Notes: generated by a model not told the origin, from the sequence alone. Positions 1-12,723 are shown, counted from the first letter of the stretch. The stretch is 64,000 nucleotides of DNA from Verticillium longisporum (GCA_019188255.1 JAETXT010000004.1:5394001-5458000); one strand, 5' to 3'. Made by a program: numbers and translations.

Positions 1-289
1 CTTGCCGGCAAGCAGCAGATCACTCAACGCCTCTTCCCCTAGGTGGGACGAGATGCCCAACGTCCACTTTGTCGCTTCGAAGCCACTTGTGCGGGAATGC
101 AATGAGAGCCAGTTTTTGTTCTAGCTTGACCGACTCATTATAGAGACGGCTGTGGCGTGTTCAATTTGATGCTGGGACTTGAGAGATTAGGTCGGACGGA
201 TGCTGATTGACAGGTACACGTCTAACAAAGGTAGCCTCGAGATGGCCTCTGATATCAGGACATGAGTTCGTCCAGCCTCGGAGTTCAGT

Positions 290-408
290 ACATACGACCA
301 TACCTACTGGAGAACTCGGGATCCCGTCCGCTCTCCCATAGATAAGCCAGTAAGGGTCGGACTAGTAGTTGGGTGGGTGACCACCAGCGAATCCCTGATG
401 TTGTATGT
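290..408 (+). rRNA. 5S ribosomal RNA gene
   Basis: The 119-nt sequence starts ACATACGACCATACC and ends TTGTATGT. It contains the conserved internal control region (GATCCCGTCCGCTCTCC, GATAAGCC) and the 3' block GTTGGGTGGGTGACCACC known from fungal 5S rRNA. A T-rich run follows directly and fits an RNA polymerase III terminator. 5S genes are dispersed rather than in the rDNA array in most Pezizomycotina, so a lone copy is expected. A degraded relative lies at 22,821. Confidence 0.95.
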
Positions 409-847
409 TTTTGATTTTATTTTTGGTGGTGAGTTTACTTAAGGTTGTTGGTGGGAAAAGGGGCGCCGGAACTCGTGGTGGTGGTGCTTGGCTTGAGTTT
501 TGAATCCGCAGTTTGTAATTCTTGATGTGGTAAGGGAGCTTTGTATTGAGCTTTCATACTTTTCTCGTTTATGCATAGCTTAGCAGCAGCCCTGCCACCT
601 CTTATTTCCCCGCTGGCAGCCTTTCTTCAGCGATTTGCCTCTCTCTACCTTGCAAATCGATCAGAGTGCAATCCATCTTTTCGCCTGCCATATGCTATGA
701 TTACGTCTAGTCAGGCCCCGAGCTCCGCTCCAGCAGTGCAGCGTCGTTTTCATGTTCTGTTGTACAGGTTCCCCAGCCATAGACAGCCCCGCAGTATACA
801 CTTTTCGTACATTTCCTCTCCGCCGCCGATCTCCGAGCACCAGGTTC

Positions 848-1300
848 CTACGGCGCCTTGGTCCGCAGCTGCACGCCGTGCCACTGCTTCACCTTGTCGC
901 CCAGCGCCTTGTTCACCATCCTCTGCTGCTTGAGCATGTTGGCGCCGCGGAAGTGCGCCGACGTGATGTCGATCGAGTACATGGAGCCGCATCCGCCGGA
1001 GACGTCGCGAACGTTGAGCTCGAGGGGCGCAAACTCGGCTACGAGCGTGTCCCAGATCCAGGCCTCGGCCTCGTCGAGGTAGTCGGGCTTCTCGAGTGCC
1101 GGCGGCGCGGCAGCGGCAGCGCTGGCTTGGGAGTAGTGACGAGCCTGGGGCGCGAGGCGGGCGGGCTGTCTTTGGGCGGTGCGGAGGACTTGCGACTGGG
1201 AGACTGTTGGGAGAACGCGGAACGAGGGTGCGGCGCGGAGGATGTGGGACGGCGAGGGCTTTGTGTGCGCCAGGGCGCGTTGGCAGAGGCGGCAGATCAT
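848..1300 (-). CDS. Mitochondrial BolA-like protein (BOL3/BOLA3 type)
   Basis: Single-exon gene of 150 aa. The first ~55 residues are rich in Arg, Ala and Ser and poor in acids, as in a mitochondrial presequence. The BolA fold occupies about residues 80-148 and contains the signature SGGCGSMY, the stretch QQRMVNKALGD and the WHGVQL motif whose His is the conserved Fe-S ligand of the family. Known BOL3/BOLA3 proteins work with Grx5 and Nfu1 in passing 4Fe-4S clusters to mitochondrial enzymes such as lipoate synthase. The length and the single C-terminal domain fit this family. Overlapping frames on both strands here are GC-rich shadows. Assignment to the BOL3 rather than the BOL1 branch is inference from the GGCGSMY motif. 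Confidence 0.9.
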   Translation of the reverse strand: MICRLCQRALAHTKPSPSHILRAAPSFRVLPTVSQSQVLRTAQRQPARLAPQARHYSQASAAAAAPPALEKPDYLDEAEAWIWDTLVAEFAPLELNVRDVSGGCGSMYSIDITSAHFRGANMLKQQRMVNKALGDKVKQWHGVQLRTKAP

Positions 1301-2083
1301 GTTGAGTCTGAATGTGGTTGGCGTTCAGTGGGAGGTGGGATATCGTGATGGGAGGCGCTGGGGTGATGCAGGTTGTTGGAATCGTGGCGTGAGGTACGGG
1401 CAGTAGGTCGCTTTCGGGAAGCTTCAGGCGCTGCAAGACCAATTGCGAGAATCTCTTTGCTCTGCCCTGCCCGGCTGACGTCAAATGAGTGAGCTCCAAT
1501 TGTTCAGCAGCCGACGGCCAAGCCGAGCTTGAGCCGACCTGAAGGGGCAGCGCTGACTCAGCGAACGAAGCCCCCCGTAAACTCGATGGCCTCCCTCACT
1601 GCAATGCAGCTTCAACCCCGACTTTTGTACAAACTCCACTTCAAGAACAGGAGGACCTCATCTCATTTCTTCCGTAAGGTAGCCAGGTCTTCATATTTCC
1701 GTCCGGCTTCTAATGCTGACTTTCTCCTGAGCCCGAACTCGGCCACTCAGCGTCGAGCCTTCGTACCCCAGGACCCGCCCCCGTCAGACGCGGGGCCTGG
1801 ATCGGCAATCCCCCGCAGTGCATCTTGCTGGGGTTGCTTCATCGTCTGTCTTTCCGTGTTATTGAGACCCCGGTCGTGGGAAATTCCTCCAATCACCTTG
1901 ACATGGACGACATAGACCGCTAGACATGATGCCTACCCTTCGATATCAAATAGGCGGACCAAAGGAGAATGCAAGGCAGGGCTCGGGGTATATGAGCAGT
2001 ATGCCGTCGTCACCTGCCAGGCGGCCTGCTTGGCCTTGATTCTCTGGCACTCTCGACCTGCAGACTTTTTGAGCCGACTCAGG

Positions 2084-3739
2084 ATGCATGTCCGATCTTT
2101 TCTGTGGGCGGCCCTCTGCTGTTGCGAGGCCGTCGTGGCACAGGCACCCCTCGCGACAACTGTCAACGGCACCTACCAGGGCGCCCACCTCTCTTCCTGG
2201 GACCAAGATGCTTTCCTGGGCATCCCTTTCGCTCAACCTCCCATCGGGGATCTGAGATGGCGTTGGCCACAAAGTCTCAATGAGTCTTTCACCGATGTCC
2301 GTGACGCGACAAAACAGGGATATAGCTGCGTGCAGTACCACGGCAACTTCGACATGTCCGAGGACTGCCTCACTCTCAATGTCGTTCGACCATCCGGCAA
2401 ACATGAGAAGCCACTTCCTGTGCTCGTTTGGATTTTTGGCGGTGGCCTCTACACTGGCTCGATTGCCGATCCCCAGTACAACCTGTCTGGCATTGTCAAG
2501 GTCAGCCAAGACATGGGTCAACCTGTCATCGCTGTCGCCATGAACTACCGCCTCAACATGTACGGCTTCCTGCAAACGCCGCAATTGTTGGCTGAAGGTT
2601 CAAGCAACGCCGGTCTTCTCGATCAGCGACTTGCTCTCCGCTGGATCCAAGAAAACATCGCCGCATTCGGTGGTGATCCCGATCGCGTCGTTAATTGGGG
2701 TGAAAGTGCCGGAGCCCAGAGCATCGCCTACCACCTCTTCAGTTATGAAGGGCGCGATGATGGCCTCTATAGGGGCGCAATCATGGAGAGTGGCGGTCCG
2801 ACCGGCGCTCAGGTGCAGAACCTGCCTTACTATACCGTTCCTGTTGAGAACCTGACCCGCTCGGTTGGGTGTTGGACGGCCTCGAACCAGTTGGCGTGCC
2901 TTCGTGGCCTGAGCCAGGAGGCTCTTTTCGCTGCCCGCCCCAGCCAAGTTTGGAACCCGCTCATCGATGGAGACTTCTTGACTGGATACCCAAGTCAGCT
3001 GATGCCGGGAGGAAGCTTTGTCAAGGTCCCGCTGCTTATTGGGCACAACACGGACGAGGGTATCAACTTCAGGCCGACCTCGCCCAGACCCGAGACAGCA
3101 AAGGACCTCCAGAATGCATTTGCTAGCTGGCGATCCTACTCACTTTCATCTCCAACCATTCGTAAACTCCTCGAGCTTTATCCCGATGACCCCTGCGATG
3201 CGCCGCCACGCGCCATCACCAACTGCAGCCGTCTTCCCGCCTTGTCGAGGGGCTCACAGTGGCGTCGAGGAGCAGATATCGGTGGTGACCTCGTCATGAT
3301 CTCCGGTCGCCGCAAGATGTGCGAGCTATATGCTGGACCCATCGGGGAGTCGCAGCCTGTTTACAGCTACCGCTTCGACCAGCGACTCTGGAATCGCGTC
3401 GAAGTCGACGGCGTGCAGCACTTTGACAATGTCGCCTTTAGCTTTCAGAACATCTCCGGACTGCTGGGCGCGTCGCCCACGTATGACTCTCACGTCAAGC
3501 TGGCGCGCACAATTGGACAGGCGTACGTGAGATTCGTCTACAGCCTCGACCCAAACCCTGCCTGTCGCCACAATGCGACGGACGTCATGGCTTTGCCCAA
3601 GTGGCCCCGATATGATCTGGACAAGCCGGTCAACATGGTCTTAAATGCTACAGAAAACTATCTCGAAGACGACACATACCGCAAGGAGGGTATGGCGTAC
3701 ATCAACTCGCCTGCTGTTGCTAGGGAATTGCTTGCCTAA
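2084..3739 (+). CDS. Secreted type-B carboxylesterase/lipase
   Basis: Intron-less gene of 551 aa. The upstream in-frame ATG at 2030 is less likely, because translation from 2084 gives an immediate signal peptide (MHVRSFLWAALCCCEAVVAQ, about 20 aa). The alpha/beta-hydrolase fold of the COesterase family is clear: AFLGIPFAQPP near the N-terminus, SEDCLTLNV, the oxyanion stretch IFGGGLY, the nucleophile elbow GESAG with Ser208, Glu325 in HNTDEG, and His446 in VQHFDNVAFSF. The triad is complete and the length is normal for fungal secreted esterases. Several N-glycosylation sequons (for example NGT, NES, NLS) support secretion. Substrate cannot be told from sequence; esters of lipids, xenobiotics or polyketides are all possible in this family. 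Confidence 0.92.
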   Translation: MHVRSFLWAALCCCEAVVAQAPLATTVNGTYQGAHLSSWDQDAFLGIPFAQPPIGDLRWRWPQSLNESFTDVRDATKQGYSCVQYHGNFDMSEDCLTLNVVRPSGKHEKPLPVLVWIFGGGLYTGSIADPQYNLSGIVKVSQDMGQPVIAVAMNYRLNMYGFLQTPQLLAEGSSNAGLLDQRLALRWIQENIAAFGGDPDRVVNWGESAGAQSIAYHLFSYEGRDDGLYRGAIMESGGPTGAQVQNLPYYTVPVENLTRSVGCWTASNQLACLRGLSQEALFAARPSQVWNPLIDGDFLTGYPSQLMPGGSFVKVPLLIGHNTDEGINFRPTSPRPETAKDLQNAFASWRSYSLSSPTIRKLLELYPDDPCDAPPRAITNCSRLPALSRGSQWRRGADIGGDLVMISGRRKMCELYAGPIGESQPVYSYRFDQRLWNRVEVDGVQHFDNVAFSFQNISGLLGASPTYDSHVKLARTIGQAYVRFVYSLDPNPACRHNATDVMALPKWPRYDLDKPVNMVLNATENYLEDDTYRKEGMAYINSPAVARELLA

Positions 3740-5098
3740 GTGGAAGGGTTTATCGCACGAAATAGTAATAAACGGCCCTGTTCAGGTTAAAGAACAGGCT
3801 CGCTAGCGGGCAACATGCTACGACATAATACAATCACCTGCGTCATACTGTTTCTCCTCTACTTTCATGCATACTCGGACTCTCTGCTGAAAACACGGAC
3901 ATAACGAGTACTGCAGTTGTATCATATGCCAAGTCAGTGAGTTCTTGACAGCCAGCACAGACTACGGAAACAAAATCGGTCATCCCTCAGAGGTCATGCA
4001 AGGGCACATAGTTGATAGTACTCAAAACGAGTAAGCTCCTCGCACGAAAGATGTCTTTGGCGGACTAACAACACACATGAACATTATCCGCTCAATGGGC
4101 ATGAAGACGTGGACCATGAGCCGAACCCTAGGACGCCGAGCGACTTGATAAAGCGACACACGGACCTCTTTCATGGGCAGGACAACGAAACACGATGATT
4201 GGGGCTGGTGAATCCTTTGAGCCTGGGCATCGCCTGTCATGAGTGAGCCGTCAGCACATCGTCACCAAAGAAATTGCAGGCCGACATTGGCCCAATTCGG
4301 CTGCGCAGCTTCGCCGGCTCACCAGCATTGGGCATTCGTGTGATACCCACAGGGTCATCCTGATCCAGCCGCAGCCCTATGGGCCCACGAGCTTACTTGA
4401 CCAAGCCCTGGGCGTTGACTGACGATGCTATTCTGGGAGAGTCACAACAATGATTTCCCCATCTCGCCAATCGACAGGATACTTTCGCCCCTGCTGGCAC
4501 CCAACCGCAGTCCTGGGAAGCCACGCGGGCGTTCGGTGACAGGGCGGCCAGCACCCGTCCCCCATGTGGTTAGGAAATTGGGCCATCTCCCGTTGCATCC
4601 TTCTGGATGCAGGCATATGCAGGCATTCATGCTCCTCTATCACGGTATTTGGCACCGCTTACCATACCGCAGGATTCTTATCGCAATGCTGATGATAGCG
4701 CCTCGATGTGAGGCTCAGCGCAGACATCCGACAACAGTTGAGCCCCTGATTTCTGTTGTGATGCATAAGGAAGTTTACATGTGAATGCATCCGGAAACTT
4801 CGGGGTCGCGGCTGAGGTAACCCTTTACCCCAGCTCATTCTCATCACCCCGGTGCGCCGCGATTTATTGTGGCAGAGTGGCAGAGTGGCAGATCCTGCGA
4901 GTCTCACCCCCAGTCTCTTTCACGCTTGGCTCTCAGGACCCCAGTCACGATGCTCTCCTGGACTTCGACATACATACCGCGCCGTTAGGCCACCGGTGAA
5001 CCCTCAGTCATTACCTTCTGCGCCGATCGTATCAAATTAGAGTATCTGCTCTGTTTCCTCCCTCTTTCTTATTTGTTTAGCGTTTTGTCCCATACAAT
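3740..5098. other. Intergenic region without recognisable gene
   Basis: About 1.36 kb between the esterase stop and the subtilase start. Only short, composition-driven ORFs are seen on either strand, with no codon bias or motif. It must hold the esterase 3' UTR and the subtilase promoter. I see no tRNA or repeat. Confidence 0.6.
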
Positions 5099-7880
5099 AT
5101 GGTTCGCAGCAACATCTTTCTTTCCCTACTTGCAGCGGCTTCGACCGTTGTGAGCGCTGCACCCCAGCCGCAAACAATCCCGGGTGCATACCTTGTTGAA
5201 TTTGAGCATGGAGTTGTAAGTGCATTTTTCCTTGAGTGGTACCGAAGGCTAGTGTCCGTCACAGTCGATGTTTGTAGACAACGGCCTGAACGTCGCTAAT
5301 TATTCATCCAAGGATACGGCAGCATTTCACAAAACATACGAGGGGCATGCAATCAAAAGGAGGGATCTGAATTACAAGTTATTTCACGGTACTTCGATTC
5401 ACTTCAGAGATCTCGACACGGCAGAGGAGAAAGCTACCGAGCTGGGGAAGATGGCCGGTGTCAGGTCCATTCGCACCTTGAAAGAATATCATCGTCCCGA
5501 CGACAAGGTCATATGGACCGGCAACAGCGGGCGAGAGTATCACAAGAGTCGGAAGCGTGATAAACAAGATGGCGGTCGTGACCATGACGCTTTCACCCCA
5601 CATCTTATGACACAGGTCGACATGCTTCGAGACGCAGGCTACACAGGAAAGGTTTTCAAAATTGCGGTTATCGACACTGGTGTAAGTACTTGACGCTTCA
5701 AGACCTTCGGGCCGGGTGCAATAAGGAGAAAAGCTGACGAGCTGCAGATCGACTTCAAGCACCCTGCTCTCGGAGGCTGCTTTGGAAAGGGTTGCCTCGT
5801 GTCATACGGTCATGACTATGTCGAAGGTGACAACGTTGAAGAGCCAACCATGGACTGCGACGGGCATGGCACCCATGTCGCCGGCACCATCGCAGCCCAA
5901 TCAAATCCGCTTGGCTTCACTGGTGTTGCTCCCGATGTAACTCTGGGATCCTACAAGGTCTTCGGCTGCAATGGCACGGCTCCCAGCGACGCCATAGCTG
6001 CAGCTTTCGCTCAGGCCTTTGAGGACGGAAGCGACATCATTTCTGCTTCTCTTGGCGGCGATCAGGGTTGGTCTCAAGAAGAGGGCTCTGTCATCGTGCA
6101 GCGTATCGTTGAGCAAGGGGTGCCCTGCGTCATTGCGGCGGGCAACTCAGGCGCATCGGGACTTTTCTTTGCCTCTGGGCCAGCTGACGGCATCGGTTCC
6201 ACGGCTGTCGCTTCTTTTGACAATTTGGTCATACCTCAGCTACTCACAGAGTCTACATACAGCATCGATGACGATGGCGAGGTCGACTTTGGCTGGCATG
6301 AGGGCGCCCCTGCTGCGTGGGCTGATGTGGAGCTTCCCCTTTACGCTACGAGCCTCGACACCGAGGTGTTTGATGATGCTTGCGACCCTCTTCCTTCCGA
6401 CACTCCTGATTTGAACAACCACATTGTTCTGATTCGCCGCGGAACTTGCACGTATGACGAGAAAGCTGCAAATGCTGCCGACAAGGGTGCTAAGTACATC
6501 ATGTTCTACAACAACGTACCTGGCATCGAGGATGTCTCGTCGGCTCATGCTCGAATTCTTGCCGTGGCCATGACCACTGCAGAAGAAGGCGAGTATTGGG
6601 TGCAGGCTCTAGCGGCAGGTTCCAAGGTGACGCGCCATATGACTGACCCCATCGAGCCGGACGCTGTCCTCGAGCATGGTAATAACACCATAACTGGAGG
6701 CTTTGCCAGCACCTTCACATCATGGGGTCCCACGTGGGAGGCTGAACTGAAGCCGCAGTTCGCTGCACCTGGAGGACAAATTCTCTCGCTCTGGCCCAGA
6801 GCATTGGGGAGCTACGCCGTGCTCGGTGGCACATCGATGGCCACTCCGCTCGTGTCTGGTGTCCTCGCTTTAATGGCCGAAATCCGCGGACGTCTTGATC
6901 CAGTCGAACGCACCAACATTTTGGCTGCCACAGCCAAGCCTCAATTCTTTAACGATGGGAATCAGGCCTCAAACCAACTCGCACCCGTTCCCCAGCAGGG
7001 TGCTGGCTTGATCCAAGCGTACGAGGCTGCTTTCACCACCACCATCCTCAGCGTGTCGAGTCTCGCTTTCAACGATACGGAGCACCTCCGCTCGCTGTCA
7101 TTCAGCATCAAGAACGTTGGAGACGTAGATGTTACCTACACATTTGACCACCGTCCTGCCGCCATGGCCTACACCTTTGCTGCAGGTACTGGCCGCGCGG
7201 ACGCTTTCCCCAACGAGCTGACAGACGATTATGCGACTCTTTACTTCAGCAAACCTATCATCACTGTCAAGGCGGGAAGAGAGGAGAAGGTCACAGTGTC
7301 TCTCGACCTTCCACAGGATGTCGACAACACTCGCCTGCCTGTGTACTCTGGCTACATCGCGCTGTACGGTGATGATGACAAGGTGTTACACCTCCCCTAC
7401 ATGGGGATAGCCGGCAGCATGCGAGAGACGCCTGTGCTGGCAAGTGCCAAAGGTTTCGTCTACGATGCACAGACGCCAACACGATCCATGGCCAACGCAA
7501 GTTTCGTTCTTCCTGCGCAGGGCACAGCCGATCATACCACAGATACTCTCCCCGGCGTCAACCTCGAGTTCATCCTGGGTACCAGTGTAGCGTATCTAGA
7601 GGTCATTCCCGTCGGCAGTCACGATGAGGGACTCACGTACGAGTTCCTCGACGTCAGGACCATGGGGTCTGCGGTGCCCGCACTCCGGTGGATCACGCGC
7701 CGGACCGACGTCGTTCTCACTTGGGATGGCCAGCTCGACAGTGAGAAGTATGCCCCGGCCGGTCGCTACAAGTTTCATGTCAAGGTGCTGCGTATTTTTG
7801 GCGACGCAGAGGATCCCGACGACTACGACACGATCGAGACGGCCGCATTCTCCATGAGGTACGAGGCGGGCAGCAGTTGA
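5099..7880 (+). CDS. Secreted subtilisin-like serine protease (S8, PA domain)
   Basis: Three exons, 5099-5215, 5265-5681 and 5748-7880, with introns of 49 and 66 bp (GTAAGT...CAG). The spliced product is 888 aa. Residues 1-20 are a signal peptide (MVRSNIFLSLLAAASTVVSA). A propeptide follows to about residue 150. The catalytic triad is Asp176 (VIDTG, split from IDFKHP by intron 2), His218 (DGHGTHVAGT) and Ser541 (GGTSMATP); the oxyanion Asn is N311 (AAGNSG). A protease-associated (PA) domain is inserted at roughly residues 360-460 (IVLIRRGTCTYDEKA). After the protease comes an Fn3-like domain as in C5a-peptidase-type subtilases. This architecture matches the fungal minor extracellular protease/Pr1C group, which degrades extracellular protein and in entomopathogens cuticle. 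Both splice junctions restore the conserved motifs in frame. Confidence 0.93.
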
Positions 7881-9150
7881 CGGCAGTTACTGGGCTTGTC
7901 TTGTAAGGGTCACTTTGTTATTAGGTAGCATTGGGAGAAGACTCGGAGTTTCGTGTCCTGATTTTCGGGTCTTTATTCGGCGTTTGTCTAGATTGTTGGC
8001 GTCTTTTTTTTGCATGCATGCGTGGGCTGGGAATAGATATTGAGTGGGTCTCGAACATCTTTTTCCCAAGTGAAGCGCGCTGTCTAATGATGTGGCATGT
8101 CAACGGTTCCGAGAAAATTTTGCCGCCTGTCTCAAGCACGGCGGTTCCATCATGTCCGCGGCTGAGCCCGATATTTGGGGAAAAGTGTGACAGAAAACTT
8201 TAAAAACAAGCAAACCGTTCGCCGCTGAGACACAGCTAGTCCCCTGGAGAAGGGGAACGCCAACGGCGTCAAGGAAAATGTCGACACTCAATCGGGAAGC
8301 AGAAGAAAGCGGACTTCGGTGGGAGCATCGAGACATGCGACCCAGCTGCCGCTCCGGCGGGACCGGCTCTCAGTCCCTAGCGCGAATCGGCCATTGTAGC
8401 TTGGCGCTGGCAAAAGAAATCACACCGATATTGTGCAGGGGACAGGCGCTTGTGGGTGGGTTGGTGTCTTGGTCGAGAGGGTGTGATGGCTGTTTACTGG
8501 GTAAATCCGATTCTCCGGGACAAGAGCTGAAATAGGAGCGGCTTGGTAGATGGTCCAACAGCTTGGAGGGGGTGCCCTGTGTGATGATGACATGCGTGGG
8601 CGCTGAGCCTCACGGCAATTCGATGTGGTGTGAAGGCCAAGCAATACACTTGCACTGCTGGCTTCTACAAGCAGATGCATCATCGTCAGAAAGTCCCCAC
8701 TGCGACAGTCCAGGTGAAATGCGGGACAGTTGATCTCTTCCTCTCTTGGCTCTCCAATATGTTCCCTGGAGAAACATGATCTGCATTGTTCCAGAAACGT
8801 TATTGCTATAAGCTATAGTTTGTCCTGGCAGTGCCTACTCCATTTCCCTCGTTTCCTGATCAAGATTTTCACCTGTTGATACAATAAATGACTCAACGCC
8901 GATAGCCTATAAGGCAATCCCAGATGAAATCACCTGTCGTGGGGTCCTGTTATGCCCATCCCCTGACGATGATCGCTCCCCTCCTCTATATCCATTTGCT
9001 TTGCCTGCCTGCCATGATCCCTGGCATGTGATCAACCAAATACCTATCCATACATGACGCATTAACGTTCCATTACAATACTCAACTGCTTACGCGAAGT
9101 CTCTCTCGCAGTTTGTTTTCGGCCGTGACCCCATCGAGCGTGACTATCTC
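7881..9150. other. Intergenic region without recognisable gene
   Basis: About 1.27 kb between the convergent subtilase and velvet genes. Only short ORFs without recognisable motifs are present. It should contain both 3' UTRs. Confidence 0.55.
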
Positions 9151-9873
9151 TCACGTCGGCGTACTTGGGATGTCGCATCCACTTTGCCTCAATTTGCGCA
9201 GCAACGACCTCTCTTCTGATGCTAGCAAGAAGAATTAGCACGATTTACAAGCAATAACCAGACTGTACATGCAATGGAAGGATGGGGTGAGCGTACTTGG
9301 CCTCTGCACCGCAACGGCCTCTGAAAACCCATAGAAAAGCTCCGTCTCGGCTTGATCGATCATGGTCGCGTTGTCCGTGTCTCCATTGTTGTAGTTGACG
9401 CGGTATACATCCACACGGATGGAGTACACGCCGGCATATGTGAGCGCGAGGTCCGGAAACGCAAAGGCAACAGACTGTTGCCTGCTGCCGGAGCCACGGT
9501 CCTCGACGGCATAACCTGTTGCGACCAGGGCGCCGCCTAGCTGGCCGTCGAGTACTCGCCCTTGGTCGTCGATCAGTGCAGCTGTCGCGAAGAGGTGCGT
9601 GTTGTTGTGGCGGCCGCCGGCGCGGACATGCGTCTGGGCGACGACAGGCGGGTATATCGGCCGGCAGGTCTGGGTCTCGGTCGGCGGCTGGACGGCTATG
9701 GAGACCATGGCGGCGGAGATGTTGCCAGACTGGCTAGAATACCTGCAGGAATAGCAGAGGGACGCGAGTCGCCCGGGAGGGCCTTCAGAGAGGTCTTGAG
9801 CGTAATAGGAGGCTCGATGGTGGCGCGAGCAGGGCTCGGTGCGGATAACGCGCTTGATCGTGGTCATGGCCAT
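9151..9873 (-). CDS. Small velvet-domain regulatory protein
   Basis: Two exons, 9873-9297 and 9221-9151, with a 75-bp intron (GTACGC...CTAG). The product is about 215 aa. The unspliced frame ends in an unrelated tail, whereas splicing extends the protein as QRPTSEERSLLRKLRQSG...IPSTPT, the typical velvet C-terminus. Other velvet signatures are PIYPPVVAQ, LFATAALID, and SVAFAFPDLALTYAGVYSIR (F-PDL and G-YR motifs). Velvet proteins (VeA, VelB, VosA, VelC) are nuclear regulators that bind DNA through an NF-kB-like fold and link development with secondary metabolism. This one is only the velvet domain, so subclass cannot be assigned; its N-terminus (first ~55 aa) is unlike the usual one and could begin at an internal Met (MVSIAV). 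No other velvet partner gene is in the window. Confidence 0.82.
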
Positions 9874-12723
9874 GGTAGCAGGCGCAAGGACGAGTTTATT
9901 TAAAGTTTGGGAAACCGATCAGGTACCATGGGCGTGGGATGGAAGGGGTCGGAGAGGACGATGAGAGAAGAGCAGCATCAGGGGGAGCGGGAAGGGTGGG
10001 GGCAGTCGGCGGGACCGGTTTCGCGGGTCGATGTGCTGGGGCGGCTCCGTTGCTTGTAGATGGAGGCCCGGCTACCGAAGTCTGTCGTCACCAAAGGACA
10101 GCGCCACTGATACAAACCCGGTCAAAGAGGCTGTCGATTCTCTTTAATAGAGAGCCCGAAAACTATCGGAGACGCTAAGAGATAGTCGGGCCTTGTCGAG
10201 AGAAACGGGGCGGCGGGAGGGTGGTTCTGGAGTGCCACAGTGAAAGCAAGGACCGGAGCGGAAGGCTGGCAGCCCAATGGGCTGATTGTGGAATGTCAAA
10301 GTCAGACAGTCGTGGCAGCAGAGAGCAGGGCGACAATGTACTGGCCAGAGAGATGGATTGAGAGGGGGGAAAAGGAACGCTGCACGACTGCGTAAGGACT
10401 AAGCGAGAGCAGTGTGGATGCAGACTGGGCCATTTCCCCAAGGGAGTATGATGTGTTCCTCGGGTTTCGACCGGTGTGGCGGGTCGGTCCAGATGCAAGA
10501 TGAGATCTATCAGAGATGCTAGGTAGAAAGTGTGTTACGGAAGCATGACCAGGGCGAAGAATAGAGACGAGAAGAAATATCGCGGAGGAAACAGAACCTC
10601 CGGATTGGACTACGTAAGGTTTTCAGGCAAGGCAACGGGACCGTGCCTTGTTTCCAGGAGATCAGCTGTTCCTGAGCCTGCTGGATCGACTGCTTGGGTA
10701 CTACTGGGTTGTGTTCCTGCGGCTACGATCTCACGCAGATGGCCAAATTTTCCCAGATACATGGGACAAAGGATGGGCTGAGGCAGGGGGACCAGAAGCA
10801 GTGATCCACCCAACTGATTCTTCGCGGCGTCCTTGTTGCCTCTTCGGCTTGGCACTTTCCTCTCAGCCTTAGATTTGGCGCTTGCTTGATTTGGTTAAAG
10901 AAACGTCGTCGCATACAGGAGGAACAACTGGACACCAGAATCAGAACCGGGGTTGGCGCGGGAGCCTCCCCGGGAGGAAATCCTCCAGCATCAGATCAGC
11001 ACTCCGCGCCAACACGGATCAGTAATCGCGCGTAGTGCCTAATAAGGAACAAGTGCCAGGGCCCCTTGTCGTAAGGACAGGGATGACGTGATGGGGCCGC
11101 TCCAGCTCATCCAAGGGCGACGGAGTGAGGTGAGATCTGGTACAGATGCCGTTGGTTTAGCGCATGTTTCTCGGCTACACAATGGGCCTATGGAGAGCTG
11201 AAGCAAGACGGCCTCGAGAAGGGTTCTAGGCTAACCACGTTGTGCGACCACCAATATGCTTCGCAGCATGCTTCGTGAGCCTGTGGCTCGGTCGTTATCA
11301 TGGAGATAAATGACCCGAAATCTGGGAAGCCTTTGGGGTCTCTTTTGGGTCCCACGGAACACAGGGTGCGGCCGGTCGAGAAGAGGGACGTGTTATGCTG
11401 TGCCACATAGCCTAAAACGGGGGCTTGGTGGGAAAATATGGAAAAAGGAAAATATCACCACCCTCAGAATGACAAAGAGAGAGAAGGCCAGAACGCAAGA
11501 CTCGGTCCGACGCGGTCAAAATGAGGTGACAGCATGAGATCAGTGCCTATCTGGTGACGCTACCCGATGTTCCCGACATGTTGCAATCTGCAAGCATGCC
11601 GGAGAAATTTCACTCGGCTGGCAGCCGGATCGGATCTCAACCATGATGCCTTACAACGTCAGTGGCATGGCAGAAATGCATAGGTGTAACGCATGACAGG
11701 ACCATTCCGCGAGATCTTTCTCGAACCTATTTTTAAGTTGTGTCGCACAGAAATTGAACCTGCTGAAAAGTAATCAATCGCGTCTGCACGATCGTGAGCC
11801 CATATGTTGCAGCCAACGATCTGGCTCCTCATGAGTACCGTCATATCGCCTGTCTTGTCCATCATGAGCGTCACATGGAGAAAGATGGCGCTGATGGGGC
11901 GTTAGGGGTCAACACCTAGAGCCAATGGCCTGATGGATGGTGTTGGAGGCCAGTCGCCCAGAGAAACCAGATCCTTGACCCTTGATGCATAATCTCACGC
12001 CTCCTCACTCCACGCCAGGCTCGCGGGTCCTCCACCTTGGCCACAAGCTATACATTATGTGTGGACTGAGCAACACGATAAGCTTCTTTCACGCATACGA
12101 AGGGACTCAGCGCATCGCAAATTGACAGAATGTCATTAGAAATGTCTTTTCACCTGTCTGAACTCTGGAGACAAGCAGAATTCGACCTGTCAGTTAGGGC
12201 GGAAGTCCGCAGGCTGTAGCAAAAGCAAAGAGGGACGGGATTGAAAACCTGGCTTTTGCAGTGTTTCACCTCATCCAGGCCTCGGGTAAGGCACAAGGGT
12301 GAGAATTGCAAGGGGTGCAGTGGATGGACTACCTGCTCTTGGTCGTTGTAGATGGCGGTCGTCGATGTTCGGGTCTCAAGATCGCGTCTTCCTGCCGTTG
12401 GTCCGAACGGAGGAGATCGCGCCGGAAAATAAAGGGCGGGCGATCTGGGTACGGATCTTCAGTAGCCTCAGATCTCACCTTAGCTCCCGCCCTTTGGGCC
12501 CTGGCTGACGCCTTTGTAATCACGTCCTTGCATCGTACATAGCCATGAAAGACAATCGAGCCTGGAGCTTCAACGGCGGGGCGAATCTCCGTTACTACGC
12601 TTTGGGCTTCGCAAACCTGACACCTTCCTGTGCGATGTCACCGAAGACAAGCCCGTCCCCAGGATCCGTGAAATCGGAATCAGGTCCGACTCCGCGCTTC
12701 GAGCCGTCATGAATTCCAGGTTC
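9874..12723. other. Gene-free interval
   Basis: About 2.85 kb of normal base composition between the velvet promoter and the retrotransposon target site. ORFs here are short and have no motif or homology I recognise. I see no tRNA. Long upstream regions are common for fungal developmental regulators, so regulatory content for the velvet gene is plausible but not shown. Confidence 0.5.

Noticed and set aside
750..1499. Long overlapping frames on both strands over the BolA-like gene
   Set aside because: Arise from high GC content; only 848-1300 (-) has family motifs.
1529..1915. 128-aa plus-strand ORF
   Set aside because: No motif, low-complexity composition, in a probable promoter region.
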